Assembly: GCA_018857735.1 (NCBI GenBank)
Contig: JABMCL010000715.1
Span: 989,001 to 1,053,000, forward strand
Length of the DNA: 64,000 nucleotides
Source: Alviniconcha marisindica
Lineage: Eukaryota; Mollusca; Gastropoda; Provannidae
Direction of reading: 5' to 3'
Below the pieces are notes generated by a model. The model worked only from the letters and a program-made list of their open reading frames with translations. It ran no database searches and had not been told where the DNA came from. Of this stretch, positions 35,001-44,554 are shown in pieces. Position 1 is the first letter of the stretch, and each line of letters begins with the position of its first letter. The position numbers and the translations under genes are program-made.

Positions 35001-37308
35001 TGCTGGAAACATCCCTGGTTTGCACCGAAACGGAGGCATGAGGAGGTGTCTGTGAGAGAGCAGGTTTCATTCTCTAGGCTGCCAGCCTTGTCACTGTGTT
35101 GCTCGTCTGGCTTGGAGGAGGCAGCAGATCATGCGCGAGGCAGCCTTGTCACTGTTTTGCTCATCTGGCGTGGAGGAGGCAGCACATTTGCTTCATTCAG
35201 TTTGCCAGATTCCAGCTTTTCCAGTCAGATGGTGTTTGGCTTGTCTAGCACCAACACTGAGAGACATGAGACAGCTGCATCATGTTGGGGGGCTCCACGC
35301 AATGATGGAGGCCTTGTGGTATGGTGCAGTATGATAAGCATTTTCAATTACAACTCAGATCTTTTCATGTGTGTTTACTTCACAAGTCAGATACTGTTTC
35401 ATGCTGTTAACCATGCATTTAGAACCAGTTTAAAATCAATGGTTACATGTTTGTGTTTCAGAAATGAAATTTGGTTTGATGACGTTGATGAAATTCTTCT
35501 GGAGGATGCCACAAAGAGCAAGCACCCCTTGTTAAAGAAAAATGCTGTGACACAGTGAGTAGACTTTGTGTAGAATGAATGAATAATTTTGCTTAACATC
35601 CATGGAGGCGAGATGGCCTATTAGGGATGGGGAGGGGGAAAGAAGAGTGAAACCTCGAAACAGGCGCCAACCCGGAAGACCAAGGCTGCCGTGGACTGCT
35701 GCCAGAACAACAAAATGTTATGGCAGTGTCCGCTCGGCATTGCACAGCAACTACCGTACCATGCAGTTGCTGTCCCAACTGCTGTGCGGAACAGAATCAC
35801 AAAGATAATGTCTGTAGCTGCACCATTGGGAAACAACTGAAGCAAAAGAAGTCTAACTCTCAAGCCCAGCTCCACCTCCCTGCTCTTGATCTCTTCTGAG
35901 CTAACTTGCGGGTCCAGCACCACCTCCCTCTTCTTGATCTCACCTGGACCCGCAAAAGTGTCTAACTTCTTCGTGAGAGTCCAACTTACCTCCCTCTTCT
36001 TGATCTCACCTGGACTCTGAATGTGTAGTTAAGACATGCACAGTTTTATACACTTTGGGGTTGCTGCTTTGTTTGTTAAGACTGCACTGCTCCCATTAGC
36101 TACAGACTCAAGACTAGGCATATGTACACCTAGCATTCACAAGAAAATGGAGCTTGCATAATGGAGTGCTGTTTTGTAAAGTAAATGTGATTTATTTCAG
36201 TTTTGCATGTGTTGGGGGCATTATTTTGTGACATTCAGAAACAAAAATCATTGAAAACTTTGTCCAGTATCTTAGACAACCAGCCATTATTTACAAGACT
36301 GCTGTGGTAAACTGTATACAATTAGACTTTGTTATTGTATTATAAACCAGAAAGGGACAACATGCAAGCGCCTGTTAAATATTCACACTCAAATGAGCGT
36401 TAGCTGCTGCAGCACTGGTAGAAACTGATAGTGTCACTGACAGCCAGGCCAGTTCAGTTTTCAGCATCCTGCATCACATGTGGTAATAATATTCTAGCAT
36501 CACCTTTAAGGTCCATGTCATTGTCTTGGGTCACATTTGACAATGTGGTAGTATTACTAGTTTCATTGTCTTGTGTCACATGTGACTGTGCGGTACTATT
36601 CTAGTGTCAGTCTCTGTCAGTGTCCTGTGTCACATGTGACACTGTGGTAAAATTCTTGTAATCTATGTCTGTCATCATTATAATAATACCGTACTCTTTC
36701 ATTGGCTAATTTTTTTAATTGGAGCACATAGCCCATTACAAAGCAAAGAACCTAAACAGAGTCAAAACAAACTTCTGTGCTTCCATGCACACATGCATGC
36801 ACGCACGCACACACACACACAGAGTCAGTAGGATAGCTTGAAGAGATGAGATTTCAAAGATGATTTGAAAGCTGTGAGTGTGTTTGATGATCTCACTTTT
36901 CAAGGGAGATTGTTCTAGACAGATGGTACAGCATAAGAAAAAGATCTCTCACCAGGCATGCACACAGAGGGAAGACAAAGAAATGAAGTATCAGAAGAAG
37001 AGCATAGCTGGCAGGTTGGTTTGTAAACTTTCAGGAGTTCAGTCAATTAGACGGCAGTCTAGCTGAGGCTGCTGTAGCACAGAGAAGTGAGTTTGTTCTG
37101 TGTCACATGTGATGTGTCACCTGTCAGGTCTGTGGCAGTGGGGTAATATTATAGTGTCCCCTGTCAGGTCTGTCATTGTTCTGTTTCATGTGACACTGAC
37201 AATGTGGTAATATTCTAGTGTCACCTGTTTTAAGTGTAATAAATAATTTTAATAATGTATTATATGCTTTAATAATATATAACACCCTTCATAACACACA
37301 CGCACATG

Positions 37309-37371
<63 letters not shown>

Positions 37372-40300
37372 TCTCTCTCACATGTTTCTGTTTTTCTCAC
37401 ACTCTGTTGGCTAACAAAGGCTGATGAGTGTGTTGGCTAACAAAGGCTGGTGAGTGTGTTGGCTAACGAAGGCTGATGAGTGTGACTGATTTCTGTTCCA
37501 GCCCCACAAAAGCCCTGGCCATGGACTGTGAGATGGTGGGTGTGGGCAAGGATGGGGTGGAGAGTGCTTTGGCGCGAGTCTCTCTCGTCAACCAGCATGG
37601 CCACTGCATCTATGACAAATTTGTCAGGCCACGAGAAAAGGTCACAGATTTCCGCACACATGTCAGCGGTGTCCGGCCATGTGACCTTCGTGATGGTGAG
37701 CTTGCTTTGCACAGAATTTTGTTCAACTGGAACTGATGGTTTTTCTTTTGTTTTTCTCTTCTGTACAGTCTTCTAAATGTGAACTTAACCACACTTTGAA
37801 GCAGATAAATATTGTTATACTGTTATATATATATGTCATGCATTTAAGTATAGTTAAGTTTCATTATATATATCATTATATGTCATCCATTTAAGTATTG
37901 TTAAGTTTCATCCACATGGTCATCCTGTCACTGAGGAATTTGTCTTAAGAATAATGAAGAGTGGCCCCACCAAGTCTTGTTAGCTTGATCCCACTTCCAC
38001 CACACTGCTCTTTGAGAGCCATGACATCTTCTCGCCAGCCATCACAAATATCATCAACACATACCACTGGCATTGTACCACATGATCTGAAGACATTGCT
38101 ATTGTCAAACCTCTGTTGAAAAAGCCATTGATGGACAGAAACCTAAACTACCAGCTCATCTCTAACCTTCCTTTTCCGTCCAGAATCCTTGAAAAAGGAT
38201 CTTCAAGTGAACAACTTCTGCAATGCCTTTCAGTCGGCCTATTGAGCAGTACACATCACCAAGACCATTTTGTTGCCTGCTGTGCACAAGACATTCTTTA
38301 CAGTGTGCACAAGACATTCTTTACAGTGTGCACAAGACATTCTTTACCGTGTGCACAAGACATTCTTTACAGTGTGCACAAGACATTCTTTACCGTGTGC
38401 ACAAGACATTCTTTACAGTGTGCACAAGACATTCTTTACAGTGTGCACAAGACATTCTTTACAGTGTGGACAAGACATTCTTTACCGTGTGGACAAGACA
38501 TTCTTTACAGTGTGCACAAGACGTTCTTTACCGTGTGGACAAGACATTCTTTACAGTGTGGACAAGACATTCTTTACAGTGTGGACAAGACATTCTTTAC
38601 CGTGTGGACAAGACATTCTTTACCATGTGGACAAGACATTCTTTACAGTGTGCACAAGACATTCTTTACCGTGTGCACAAGACATTCTTTACAGTGTGGA
38701 CAAGACATTCTTTACAGTGTGGACAAGACATTCTTTACCGTGTGGACAAGACATTCTTTACAGTGTGGACAAGACATTCTTTACTTTCAGTCGGCCACTT
38801 GAGCAGTACACATCAGCAAGACCATTTTGCTGCATGTTGTAAATGACATGCTTTACACTGTGGACAAGGCATTCTTTACACTGTGGACAAGGCATTCTTT
38901 ACACTGTGGACAAGGCATTCTTTACAGTGTGGACAAGACATTCTTTACAGTGTGGACAAGACATTCTTTACACTGTGGACAAGACATTCTTTACACTGTG
39001 GACAAGGCATTTTTTACACTGTGGACAAGGCATTCTTTACACTGTGGACAAGGCATTCTTTACACTGTGGACAAGGCATTCTTTACACTGTGGACAAGCA
39101 TTCTTTACACTGTGGACAAGGTATTCTTTACACTGTGGACAAGGCATTCTTTACACTGTGGACAAGGTATTCTTTACACTGTGGACAAGGTATTCTTTAC
39201 ACTGTGGACAAGGTATTCTTTACACTGTGGACAAGGCATTCTTTACACTGTGGACAAGGTATTCTTTACACTGTGGACAAGGTATTCTTTACACTGTGGA
39301 CAAGACATTCTTTACACTGTGGACAAGGTATTCTTTACACTGTGGACAAGGTATTCTTTACACTGTGGACAAGGTATTCTTTACACTGTGGACAAGGTAT
39401 TCTTTACACTGTGGACAAGACATTCTTTACTTTGAGCCGGCCTGTTGAGCAGTACGTGACCACTTTCCAAAACCATTTTGTTGCATATTGTGGACAAGAC
39501 ATTCTTTACACTGTGCACAAAGACTACATTTGTGTTCTTCTGTTGTTAGGCCTTTACGCAGCTTTGAATGCTGGTATTCAGTTTACTGAACTCCCATGGT
39601 TCAGTCTTCTTTCTCAGATATCAGTCCACTTCGGTCAGTAACGCTTTTTTGTCACCATCACAGCTCGTGTATGGTGTGCCTCAGGGCTCAGTACTGGGGC
39701 CGGTTCTCTTTGTCCTGTACACTGTACCTCTCTCTGATATTATTACTAACCCTTTTTTTCTTTTTTCTTTAAAACAAACTCAAAACAGAAGCTTTTCTTT
39801 TTTCCTCTTCTGCCCTGAAACCTTCCATTGTTTTTCTCCCTGACTCGAATACTGTCAGTTTTCACAGTATTTTTTCTGATTCTGCCAGGAACTTGGATTC
39901 AATCTTGACTCAAAACTGTCCATGAAGTACATCATGAAGATCTGCCAGACTGCTTATTTTGAGCTGAAATGCATTGGTCGAGTCCACAGGTTTCTTCGCT
40001 CCTCTTAGTGTGGTCTCTTGAGTCACAGGGTCTCCTCTCACAGAAGCAGTGGGGTCTCTGGCAGCACTACAGGATGTTAGACCATCTTGTCCACTTTCAA
40101 ACATTTGTTAGAAATGCTTTTGTTAATAAAGAGCTTACAACAGAATGTGGAAGCATACCATCCTGGCAGGCCTTAGGGATCTTGGTTTCAGGGGTCACCT
40201 TCTTTCTTGCTGAACATTCTTTGAGGGTTAGAGTGGGCTCCACTGTGTTAGAGCTACATGAACAGATGGGGTATCCACAGGGTGGGCTCCTCTCTGTTAG

Positions 40301-43300
40301 AGCTACATGAACAGATGGGGTATCCACAGGGTGGGCTCCCCTCTGTTAGAGCTACATGCACAGGAGATGGGGTTTCCACAGGGTGGGCTCCCCTCTGTTA
40401 GAGCTACATGCACAGGAGATGGGGTTTCCACAGGGTGGGCTCCCCTCTGTTAGAGCTACATGAACAGGAGATGGGGTTTCCACAGGGTGGGCTCCCCTCT
40501 GTTAGAACTACATGCACAGGAGATGGGGTTTCCACAGGGTGGGCTCCCCCTGTTAGAGCTACATGAAGGAGATGGGGTTTCCACAGGGTGGGCTCCCCTC
40601 TGTTAGAGCTACATGCACAGGAGATGGGGTTTCCACAGGGTGGGCTCCCCTCTGTTAGAGCTACATGCACAGGAGATGGGGTTTCCACAGGGTGGGCTCC
40701 CCTCTGTTAGAGCTACATGAACAGATGGGGTTTCCACAGGGTGGGCTCCCCTCTGTTAGAACTACATGCACAGGAGATGGGGTTTCCACAGGGTGGGCTC
40801 CCCTGTTAGAGCTACATGAACAGATGGGGTTTCCACAGGGTGGGCTCCCCTCTGTTAGAGCTACATGCACAGGAGATGGGGTTTCCACAGGGTGGGCTCC
40901 CCTCTGTTAGAGCTACATGCACAGGAGATGGAGTTTCCACAGGGTGGGCTCCCCTCTGCTAGAGCTACATGAACAGATGGGGTTTCTACAGGGTGGGCTC
41001 CCCTCTGTTAGAACTACATGCACAGGAGATGGGGTTTCCACAAATCTCCTGCTGTTTTTAACATCAACATTAATAACATTGTGAAAGCTGTACTGAGGGG
41101 CACAGGTTGCTCCTTGTTTTGGGGATGTGCTTACAAACTGACATTGAAAGGAAAGGACAAATGTCTGGAGGACACGCTTGTACGCACGCACGCACGCATG
41201 CACACACACACACAAGGAGATATATATATAGAGAGAGAATGTTGTCTTTCAGTATCCCATGAGCACTCAGGGCACCAATTAACACTTCATAAATGTACAT
41301 TTTATTATTACTGGTAATCTTGAGTTTTACAGACACTAATATTATAATATTTTTGATAATGTTAAATTTTAACCGCACTAGTAATGGCAGCTTTCAATAA
41401 TAATGTTGAATTTTAACCACACTAGTAGTGGCAACTTTCAATAATAATGTTGAATTTTAACCACACTAGTAGTGGCAACTTTCACCATCACTACTCTCAG
41501 CCTCACAAGTATTGCATTGATAATGTTAATTTTTAACATTGACATCACCAGTAATGCTAACTTTCAACCCCCCCCCCCCCCAGTGTCATTAGTTTTTAAC
41601 AGTAAGTGTTGTCTGTCACAGCGGAAGATTTCCTTGTGGTGCAGAAAGAAGTCAGTGACTTGCTAAAGGGCAGAATTCTTGTTGGTCATGCTCTTCATAA
41701 TGACCTGAAGGTAAGGGCCATGCTGGTGTGCCTGTGTGTTGGTCTTGCTCCTCATGATGACCTGAAGGTAGGAGCCAGGTTAATGTACATGCTCTTCATG
41801 ACAACCTGAAGGTAGGGGCCAGGTTAATGTACATGCTCCTCATGACAACCTGAAGGTAGGGGCCAGGTTAATGTACATGCTGCTCATGACAACCTGAAGG
41901 TAGGGGCCAGGTTAATGTGTCTGTGTCTGTAATCTTGCTCTTCACGATGACCTGAAGGAAGGGGCCATGTTGGTGTGTTTTTGTGTTAGTCATGGTCCTC
42001 ATTCATAACAACCTGAAGCTAGGGGCCAGGTTAATGTGTTTGTGTTAGTCATGCTCTTCACAATGACCTGAAGGTAGGGGCCAGGTTAATGTGTCTGCAT
42101 GTTAGTCATGCTTCTCATGACGACCTGAAGGTAGGGGCAGGCTGGTGTGTCTGTGTTAGTCATGCTCTTCATAATGACCTGAAGGTAGGGGCCATGTTGG
42201 TGTGCCTGTGTGTTAGTCATGCTCTTTGTGACAACCTGAAGGTAGGTTAATGTGTCGTGCTGTGGGTAACATTCGGTGATGTCACAATGCCACTGAAATG
42301 GGTGATCAGGTCAGTGGGCTGACATAATGTGTTCAATGCAGAACACCGCTGGAGAGCTCATGGAACACCTTGTCAGAACACTCACCAGACACCTGAAGGA
42401 CAGGGAGATACTCCCTGCAGATCAGAGGGTGGGGGGCCAGGGTGTAGGGGGAGAGGGGAGGGGTTCAGACCAGGTCCCTCGTGTTTCGTTTCTCGGAGCA
42501 TCTGGCTGACATCCGCCACAACCGCAGCAAACCTGTAGCCCAACTCTTTAACTCTGCCGGTCATACCATTGCGGATGTCAAAGTTAAAGGGTTATGGCAA
42601 TTGCATGGGGACTCCTTTCAACGAAAACACATGGAGTCTCACATCATCCAGAGTCTGGGCACTATGTCCCCTGGTGGACTGAATGAAAAATGTTCAAACG
42701 TCCTGTAGCCCTTCTGAATTACATGTTGTTGCTCTGCAGGTTGAATAGGTGTGTGTGTGTGTTTCCATAATTATGTGGGAAGATCGTGCTCCCCCTAATT
42801 TTTGTCATTTTGATGATGTTTTTAATGTGCATACTTAACATTTCTTACATACAATACAGTATAACTTTATTGCCAAGTGTCACGTCAGTACAACTGAGGA
42901 ATGTTTTGTGGTGCCAAGTACACTCATCACACAACTGTCCATTTCTATTTCACTCCCTGTCACAGCTAAGTCCTTTGCTCCCTGCCTTCAAAACTAGTCT
43001 TTATAACTTACCTTTTGAATGGTCTCTTTTTCAGTGTCCTTGGCTTTGTGCATGTTTGTGTGTGTTTGTTGGCATTGTGCATGCATGTGTGATCCTATGA
43101 GAGTGTGTGTGTATGTGCGTGCGCAGTCATGTGTGTCTCTTTGTGTCTTTTATTATGCTATGTATGAATAACTATGTTTAGTAATGTATTTTGATGCCAT
43201 TGATTTGTGTGTGAGTAATTTTATGCATTGCATATTTAGACAAAATAGAGGTGTAAAAATCACTTTGAGCCCATGAAAACACTCTATAAAGTTCCTATTG

Positions 43301-44407
43301 TTATTGAAGGAATGGGTTTTTGTTCAGGTGCTGTTTTTGGACCACCCGAGAAAGAACACTCGTGACACATCTACTTACAAGCCATTCCGACAGCTGAGTG
43401 GAGGTCTGAGACCATCCCTGAAAAAGTTGTCAGCCAAAGTCCTGGGAGTCACAGTGCAGCAGGGAGAACACAACTCAGTGAGTCACCCATGGTGAAACAA
43501 ATTTGGTGTCGCCCATGGTGAAAAAATCACCACATGTGTTGGAAGAAAACAACTTGGAAAGTCAACAATTATTTTTTTATTTTTTTAAATATGGATTTTG
43601 TTAGAACAGTTCAAGACAATCCTTTATGTGGAGGTGTGGAGCCGCAGCCTCTGCATCATCTGGAAGGTGTCAACCCGTTTGGACCAGGCTGCCACTGTTG
43701 TTGTTACAGTGATACAGCTGCCAATTGTTGTAATTACGTAATGCAGTTGCCAGGTGACCCTGAGACTAAACTTTGAACATTTGATGCTTTGTGTTCCAGC
43801 TGTATGTGATGCTTTGTGTTCCAGCTCAAGGACGGCATGTGATGCACATTGATGCTTTGTGTTCCAGCTCAAGGATGGTATATGATGCACGTTGATGCTT
43901 TGTGTTCCAGCTCAAGGATGGTATATGATGCACGTTGATGCTTTGTGTTCCAGCTCAAGGACGGCATGTGATGCACGTTGATGCTTTGTGTTCCAGCTCA
44001 AGGACGGCATGTGATGCACGTTGATGCTTTGTGTTCCAGCTCAAGGACGGCATGTGATGCACGTTGATGCTTTGTGTTCCAGCTCAAGGACAGCATGTGA
44101 TGCACGTTGATGCTTTGTGTTCCAGCTCAAGGACAGCATGTGATGCACGTTGATGCTTTGTGTTCCAGCTCAAGGACAGCATGTGATGCACGTTGATGCT
44201 TTGTGTTCCAGCTCAAGGACAGCATGTGATGCACGTTGATGCTTTGTGTTCCAGGTGGAGGATGCCCAGGCTGCCATGAGACTGTACATGACGCACAGGC
44301 TGAGATGGGAGAAGGAATTGCGAGCTCACTGGAAGGGGAAAAAAGCAGCAGACAAAAAACAGAAGAAAGCCGCTTCAAGAAAAGTGCAGATTGTTGGGGG
44401 ATCTTGA
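28734..44407 (+). CDS. REXO4: REXO4, RNA exonuclease 4 (DEDDh 3'-5' exonuclease)
   Basis: Nine exons join in phase to 375 residues (28734-28780, 31492-31603, 31705-31809, 33556-33740, 35462-35554, 37502-37695, 41622-41710, 43328-43477, 44255-44407). The N-terminal half is lysine-rich and nuclear-looking (KKRKRS, GRRGR), with the family's NWKKLQ and IWFDDVD landmarks. The exonuclease domain starts at about residue 184. Exo I is LAMDCEMVG (D189, E191), Exo II is GHALHNDLK (D273), and Exo III is [12 protein letters not shown] (H323, D328), so all five DEDDh residues are present. The C-terminus is a Lys-rich tail. REXO4 (XPMC2 family) is a nucleolar exonuclease linked to rRNA processing. Human REXO4 is about 422 residues. 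Three junctions are embedded in arrays made from themselves, so isoforms and decoy splicing are likely. Confidence 0.93.
28781..29225. other. REXO4 intron 1, first part
   Basis: Unique sequence with no repeat or exon visible. A minus-strand open frame here is short and unsupported. Confidence 0.5.
29226..29565. repeat. 44-bp minisatellite, about 8 copies
   Basis: The unit is tttggatagggcattagggg followed by gaaagtgtgcaatctgtcaa and caac. The last two copies are shortened. The period keeps a frame open in four successive copies, giving a spurious Cys-containing repeat peptide. Confidence 0.95.
29566..30655. other. REXO4 intron 1, middle part
   Basis: About 29570-29610 has a duplicated ccagaccagctgggc motif. 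About 29730-29830 resembles dispersed-repeat DNA (ggcagttccactctgggaat). The rest is unique. Confidence 0.45.
30660..31190. repeat. 48-bp minisatellite built on a SINE tail, about 11 copies
   Basis: The unit is tataaccctcctggcttgtg followed by aagttatgccctcttcactt and tgccctga. It ends in gatgtaattcccagttgact, then gggtgtagtaaaccaa, which matches the SINE-type tails near 49125-49175 and 56165-56215 (gccctgatataaccgtaccg, then gttgactgggcgtaaaacac). The array therefore expanded from inside such a tail. Confidence 0.85.
31401..31560 (+). repeat. Tandem duplication of the REXO4 exon 2 acceptor
   Basis: An 83-bp period: tgtaactgcagcccaggaag at 31401 and tgtaacagcagcccaggaag at 31484, each followed by gattgttc and, later, atggtaacaatggcacca. 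Each copy holds an AG acceptor and the start of exon 2. The second copy is the better match to the required phase. Confidence 0.85.
31492..31603 (+). CDS. REXO4: REXO4 exon 2
   Basis: Acceptor atgtaacag, donor caagct|gtaagt. It encodes [20 protein letters not shown] and ends [13 protein letters not shown], aligning with the NWKALQE segment near the N-terminus of human REXO4. The upstream duplicate of the acceptor could give an alternative start. Confidence 0.75.
31705..31809 (+). CDS. REXO4: REXO4 exon 3
   Basis: The acceptor ctttttttggttag and the donor cctacag|gtaagt are both strong, and the 105-nt exon keeps phase 0. It encodes [20 protein letters not shown] and more, with no domain. It is supported by splice signals and by the many downstream copies of its 5' edge, not by homology. 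Confidence 0.65.
31964..32048. repeat. (CA)n microsatellite
   Basis: About 42 uninterrupted CA units in REXO4 intron 3, between exon 3 and the acceptor-derived array. Confidence 0.97.
32275..33275 (+). repeat. Minisatellite made from the REXO4 exon 3 acceptor, about 17 copies
   Basis: The unit of roughly 40-50 bp is ttctagttagacactacagg followed by tgacaaagactgttgtaggt. The exon 3 junction reads ggttag|acattccaaatgaaaaa then gactatacgg. An early copy at about 32322 reads ctagttagacactccaagtg then acgaagactgtcg, so it aligns across both the intron side and about 20 bp of exon. Most copies retain the TAG acceptor with a T-rich run before it. The array is split by a long inverted repeat at 33026-33149. 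Confidence 0.85.
33026..33149. repeat. Near-perfect inverted repeat, 60-nt arms
   Basis: Arms 33026-33085 and 33090-33149 are complementary throughout by eye, with a 4-base spacer gcct. The arms carry one unit of the surrounding minisatellite plus about 28 bp reading ggcagcatctttttagaaca, so the right arm restores the sense unit and the left arm is antisense. In RNA this would form a stable hairpin in REXO4 intron 3. Confidence 0.93.
33276..33555. other. REXO4 intron 3, end
   Basis: AT-rich, unique sequence with a short (GT)n near 33510-33522, up to the acceptor at 33554-33555. Confidence 0.6.
33556..33740 (+). CDS. REXO4: REXO4 exon 4
   Basis: Acceptor atttgcaag, donor caaaaag|gtactg. It encodes [20 protein letters not shown] and continues with GRRGR and GRKQNSPD; basic clusters suggest nuclear or nucleolar targeting. 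Phase 0 in and 2 out fits the neighbours. Confidence 0.8.
33741..34115 (+). repeat. Donor-like 33-bp repeats after exon 4, with CA tract
   Basis: About 33985-34110 holds four copies of a unit like aggtactgtcttattgtacc followed by agtgatctctgtg. The exon 4 donor region reads aggtactgtattaatattac then tgattcagtcatctct, which matches with a small gap. A CA microsatellite (33938-33968) lies between. Probably derived from the donor, but decayed. Confidence 0.5.
34116..35461. other. REXO4 intron 4, remainder
   Basis: It contains a 62-bp imperfect direct duplication at about 35080-35195 (ggcagccttgtcactgtgtt and ggcagccttgtcactgtttt, each followed by gcttggaggaggcag or gcgtggaggaggcag). A 252-codon open frame across it (34800-35558) is intronic except for its last 31 codons. 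The acceptor gtttgtgtttcag closes the intron. Confidence 0.55.
35462..35554 (+). CDS. REXO4: REXO4 exon 5
   Basis: Encodes [20 protein letters not shown] and ends NAVT. The IWFDDVD landmark matches the region just before the exonuclease domain in human REXO4. Donor gacaca|gtgagt; phases 2 and 2 fit. Confidence 0.9.
35565..35815 (-). mobile_element. SINE-like fragment
   Basis: About 35575-35640 (gcttaacatccatggaggcg, then tattagggatggggaggggg) resembles the reverse of the SINE tail seen at 8205-8265. The sequence beyond, to about 35815, may be its body but no tRNA boxes are clear. Confidence 0.45.
35816..36469. other. REXO4 intron 5, unique part
   Basis: A duplicated stretch, cacctccctcttcttgatct followed by cacctgga, occurs near 35919-35950 and 35987-36013. 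Otherwise plain intron. Confidence 0.5.
36470..37245. repeat. Minisatellite interrupted by a dispersed repeat
   Basis: Degenerate units of about 60 bp (gtgtcacatgtgac, then tgtggtaatattctagtgtc) occupy 36470-36670 and resume at 37090-37240. Between them lies an insertion with a CA tract (36781-36822) and about 120 bp related to 7070-7190 (gagatgagatttcaaagatg). The insertion therefore landed in an existing array. Confidence 0.7.
37290..37501. repeat. (CA)n and a 26-bp repeat beside the exon 6 acceptor
   Basis: (CA)n spans about 37314-37369. Then three copies of tgttggctaacaaaggctga followed by tgagtg run to within about 20 bp of the acceptor atttctgttccag. The acceptor itself is not part of the unit. 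Confidence 0.85.
37502..37695 (+). CDS. REXO4: REXO4 exon 6, Exo I motif
   Basis: Encodes [20 protein letters not shown] through [20 protein letters not shown]. The D and E of MDCEMVG are the first two catalytic acids. Donor gtgatg|gtgagc, phase 1. Confidence 0.96.
37950..40085 (+). mobile_element. LINE insertion in REXO4 intron 6, with internal arrays
   Basis: The left part (about 37960-38260) encodes [38 protein letters not shown] and [13 protein letters not shown], the early reverse transcriptase domain. After the arrays come [18 protein letters not shown] (about 39519-39575) and [20 protein letters not shown] (about 39665-39725), then SDSARNLDS and later remnants up to about 40080. Stops and shifts show it is dead. 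It is in the same orientation as REXO4. The order matches CR1/L2-type LINEs, but I do not assign a clade. Confidence 0.85.
38224..39500 (+). repeat. 23-bp arrays in a higher-order repeat, inside the LINE
   Basis: Two blocks of gtgtgcacaagacattcttta-like 23-bp units (about 38279-38784 and 38850-39430, roughly 22 and 25 copies) are separated and flanked by three copies of a 55-60 bp LINE segment (ctttcagtcggcctattgag at 38227, a copy at 38785 and one at 39430). The first block uses gtgcacaagac and gtggacaagac, the second gtggacaaggc. The unit is the codons for a [15 protein letters not shown] LINE peptide. Confidence 0.9.
40086..40225. other. Short intron stretch between LINE and array
   Basis: Unique AT-rich sequence, with no feature seen. 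Confidence 0.4.
40226..41045. repeat. 47-52 bp minisatellite, about 16 copies
   Basis: The unit is gggtgggctcccctctgtta followed by gagctacatgcacaggagat and ggggtttccaca. Long units carry gcacaggagat, short ones gaacagat. The two lengths alternate irregularly. Confidence 0.96.
41046..41335 (+). mobile_element. LINE remnant with 3' tail
   Basis: About 41255-41310 (catgagcactcagggcacca then (TTA)-rich end) matches the LINE tail at 16370-16411. The DNA before it has a frame with [12 protein letters not shown], reminiscent of a reverse transcriptase segment, but too short to be sure. Confidence 0.45.
41345..41500. repeat. 44-bp repeat, 3 copies
   Basis: The unit is aataatgttgaattttaacc followed by acactagtagtggcaacttt and ca, in REXO4 intron 6 just before exon 7. 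A C-run of about 14 bases follows at about 41569-41581. Confidence 0.9.
41622..41710 (+). CDS. REXO4: REXO4 exon 7, Exo II motif
   Basis: Acceptor ttgtctgtcacag, donor cctgaag|gtaagg. Encodes [20 protein letters not shown] then [10 protein letters not shown] with catalytic D273. Its 3' end is the founder of the array that follows. Confidence 0.96.
41684..42255 (+). repeat. Array made from the REXO4 exon 7 end and 5' splice site, 11 copies
   Basis: The exon end gtcatgctcttcataatgac followed by ctgaag|gtaaggg is followed by ten further copies at 44-60 bp spacing. Junctions after ctgaag lie near 41768, 41812, 41856, 41900, 42074, 42131, 42185 and 42242 with GT kept (mostly gtaggg), and near 41958 and 42018 with GT lost (gaaggg, ctaggg). 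The copy ending at about 42184 keeps the coding stretch for HALHNDLK unchanged. Confidence 0.95.
42256..43327. other. REXO4 intron 7, remainder
   Basis: Mostly unique. About 42420-42470 is G-rich. About 42960-43060 resembles a LINE 3' coding end (cttcaaaactagtctttata) but is too short to call. (GT)n patches lie near 43080-43140. Confidence 0.45.
43328..43477 (+). CDS. REXO4: REXO4 exon 8
   Basis: Acceptor tttttgttcag, donor aactca|gtgagt. Encodes [20 protein letters not shown] through [11 protein letters not shown], ending on the Exo III histidine (H323). Just after the donor a 26-bp intron segment is duplicated (gtcacccatggtgaaa, gtcgcccatggtgaaa). Confidence 0.96.
43785..44254 (+). repeat. 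Array made from the REXO4 last 3' splice site, 12 acceptors
   Basis: A 43-bp unit, gatgctttgtgttccag then ctcaaggacggcatgtgatg and cacgtt, recurs with tttgtgttccag at about 43799, 43824, 43867, 43910, 43953, 43996, 44039, 44082, 44125, 44168 and 44211; the twelfth (44254) is the genuine acceptor of exon 9. Every upstream acceptor has the same pyrimidine tract and CAG as the real one. Confidence 0.95.
44255..44407 (+). CDS. REXO4: REXO4 exon 9 (terminal), Exo III Asp
   Basis: Starts [20 protein letters not shown], with catalytic D328, and ends in a Lys-rich tail KVQIVGGS before TGA at 44405. Phase 0 joins exon 8. Confidence 0.95.
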   Translation: MEDAQAAMRLYMTHRLRWEKELRAHWKGKKAADKKQKKAASRKVQIVGGS

Positions 44408-44554
44408 GAGACTGTTTGCATCTGTTCCTTACTGAGTGAGTGAGTCATGCAGTTGTTTTGCATGCAGTGTGAGTGCAACTAATCCAAGGGAGGAGAGGCT
44501 GACAAATTCAAAGCTGGAAGACTGACTAATAATCCTGTTGGAAACCCTGGCATC

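Noticed and set aside
34800..35558. 252-codon single-exon gene
   Set aside because: Only its last 31 codons match REXO4 exon 5, after a good acceptor; the rest is intron with a duplication.
38116..39641. Repeat proteins of 190-252 residues
   Set aside because: 23-bp arrays in a dead LINE read through all three frames; 23 is not a multiple of three, so the frame is not preserved.
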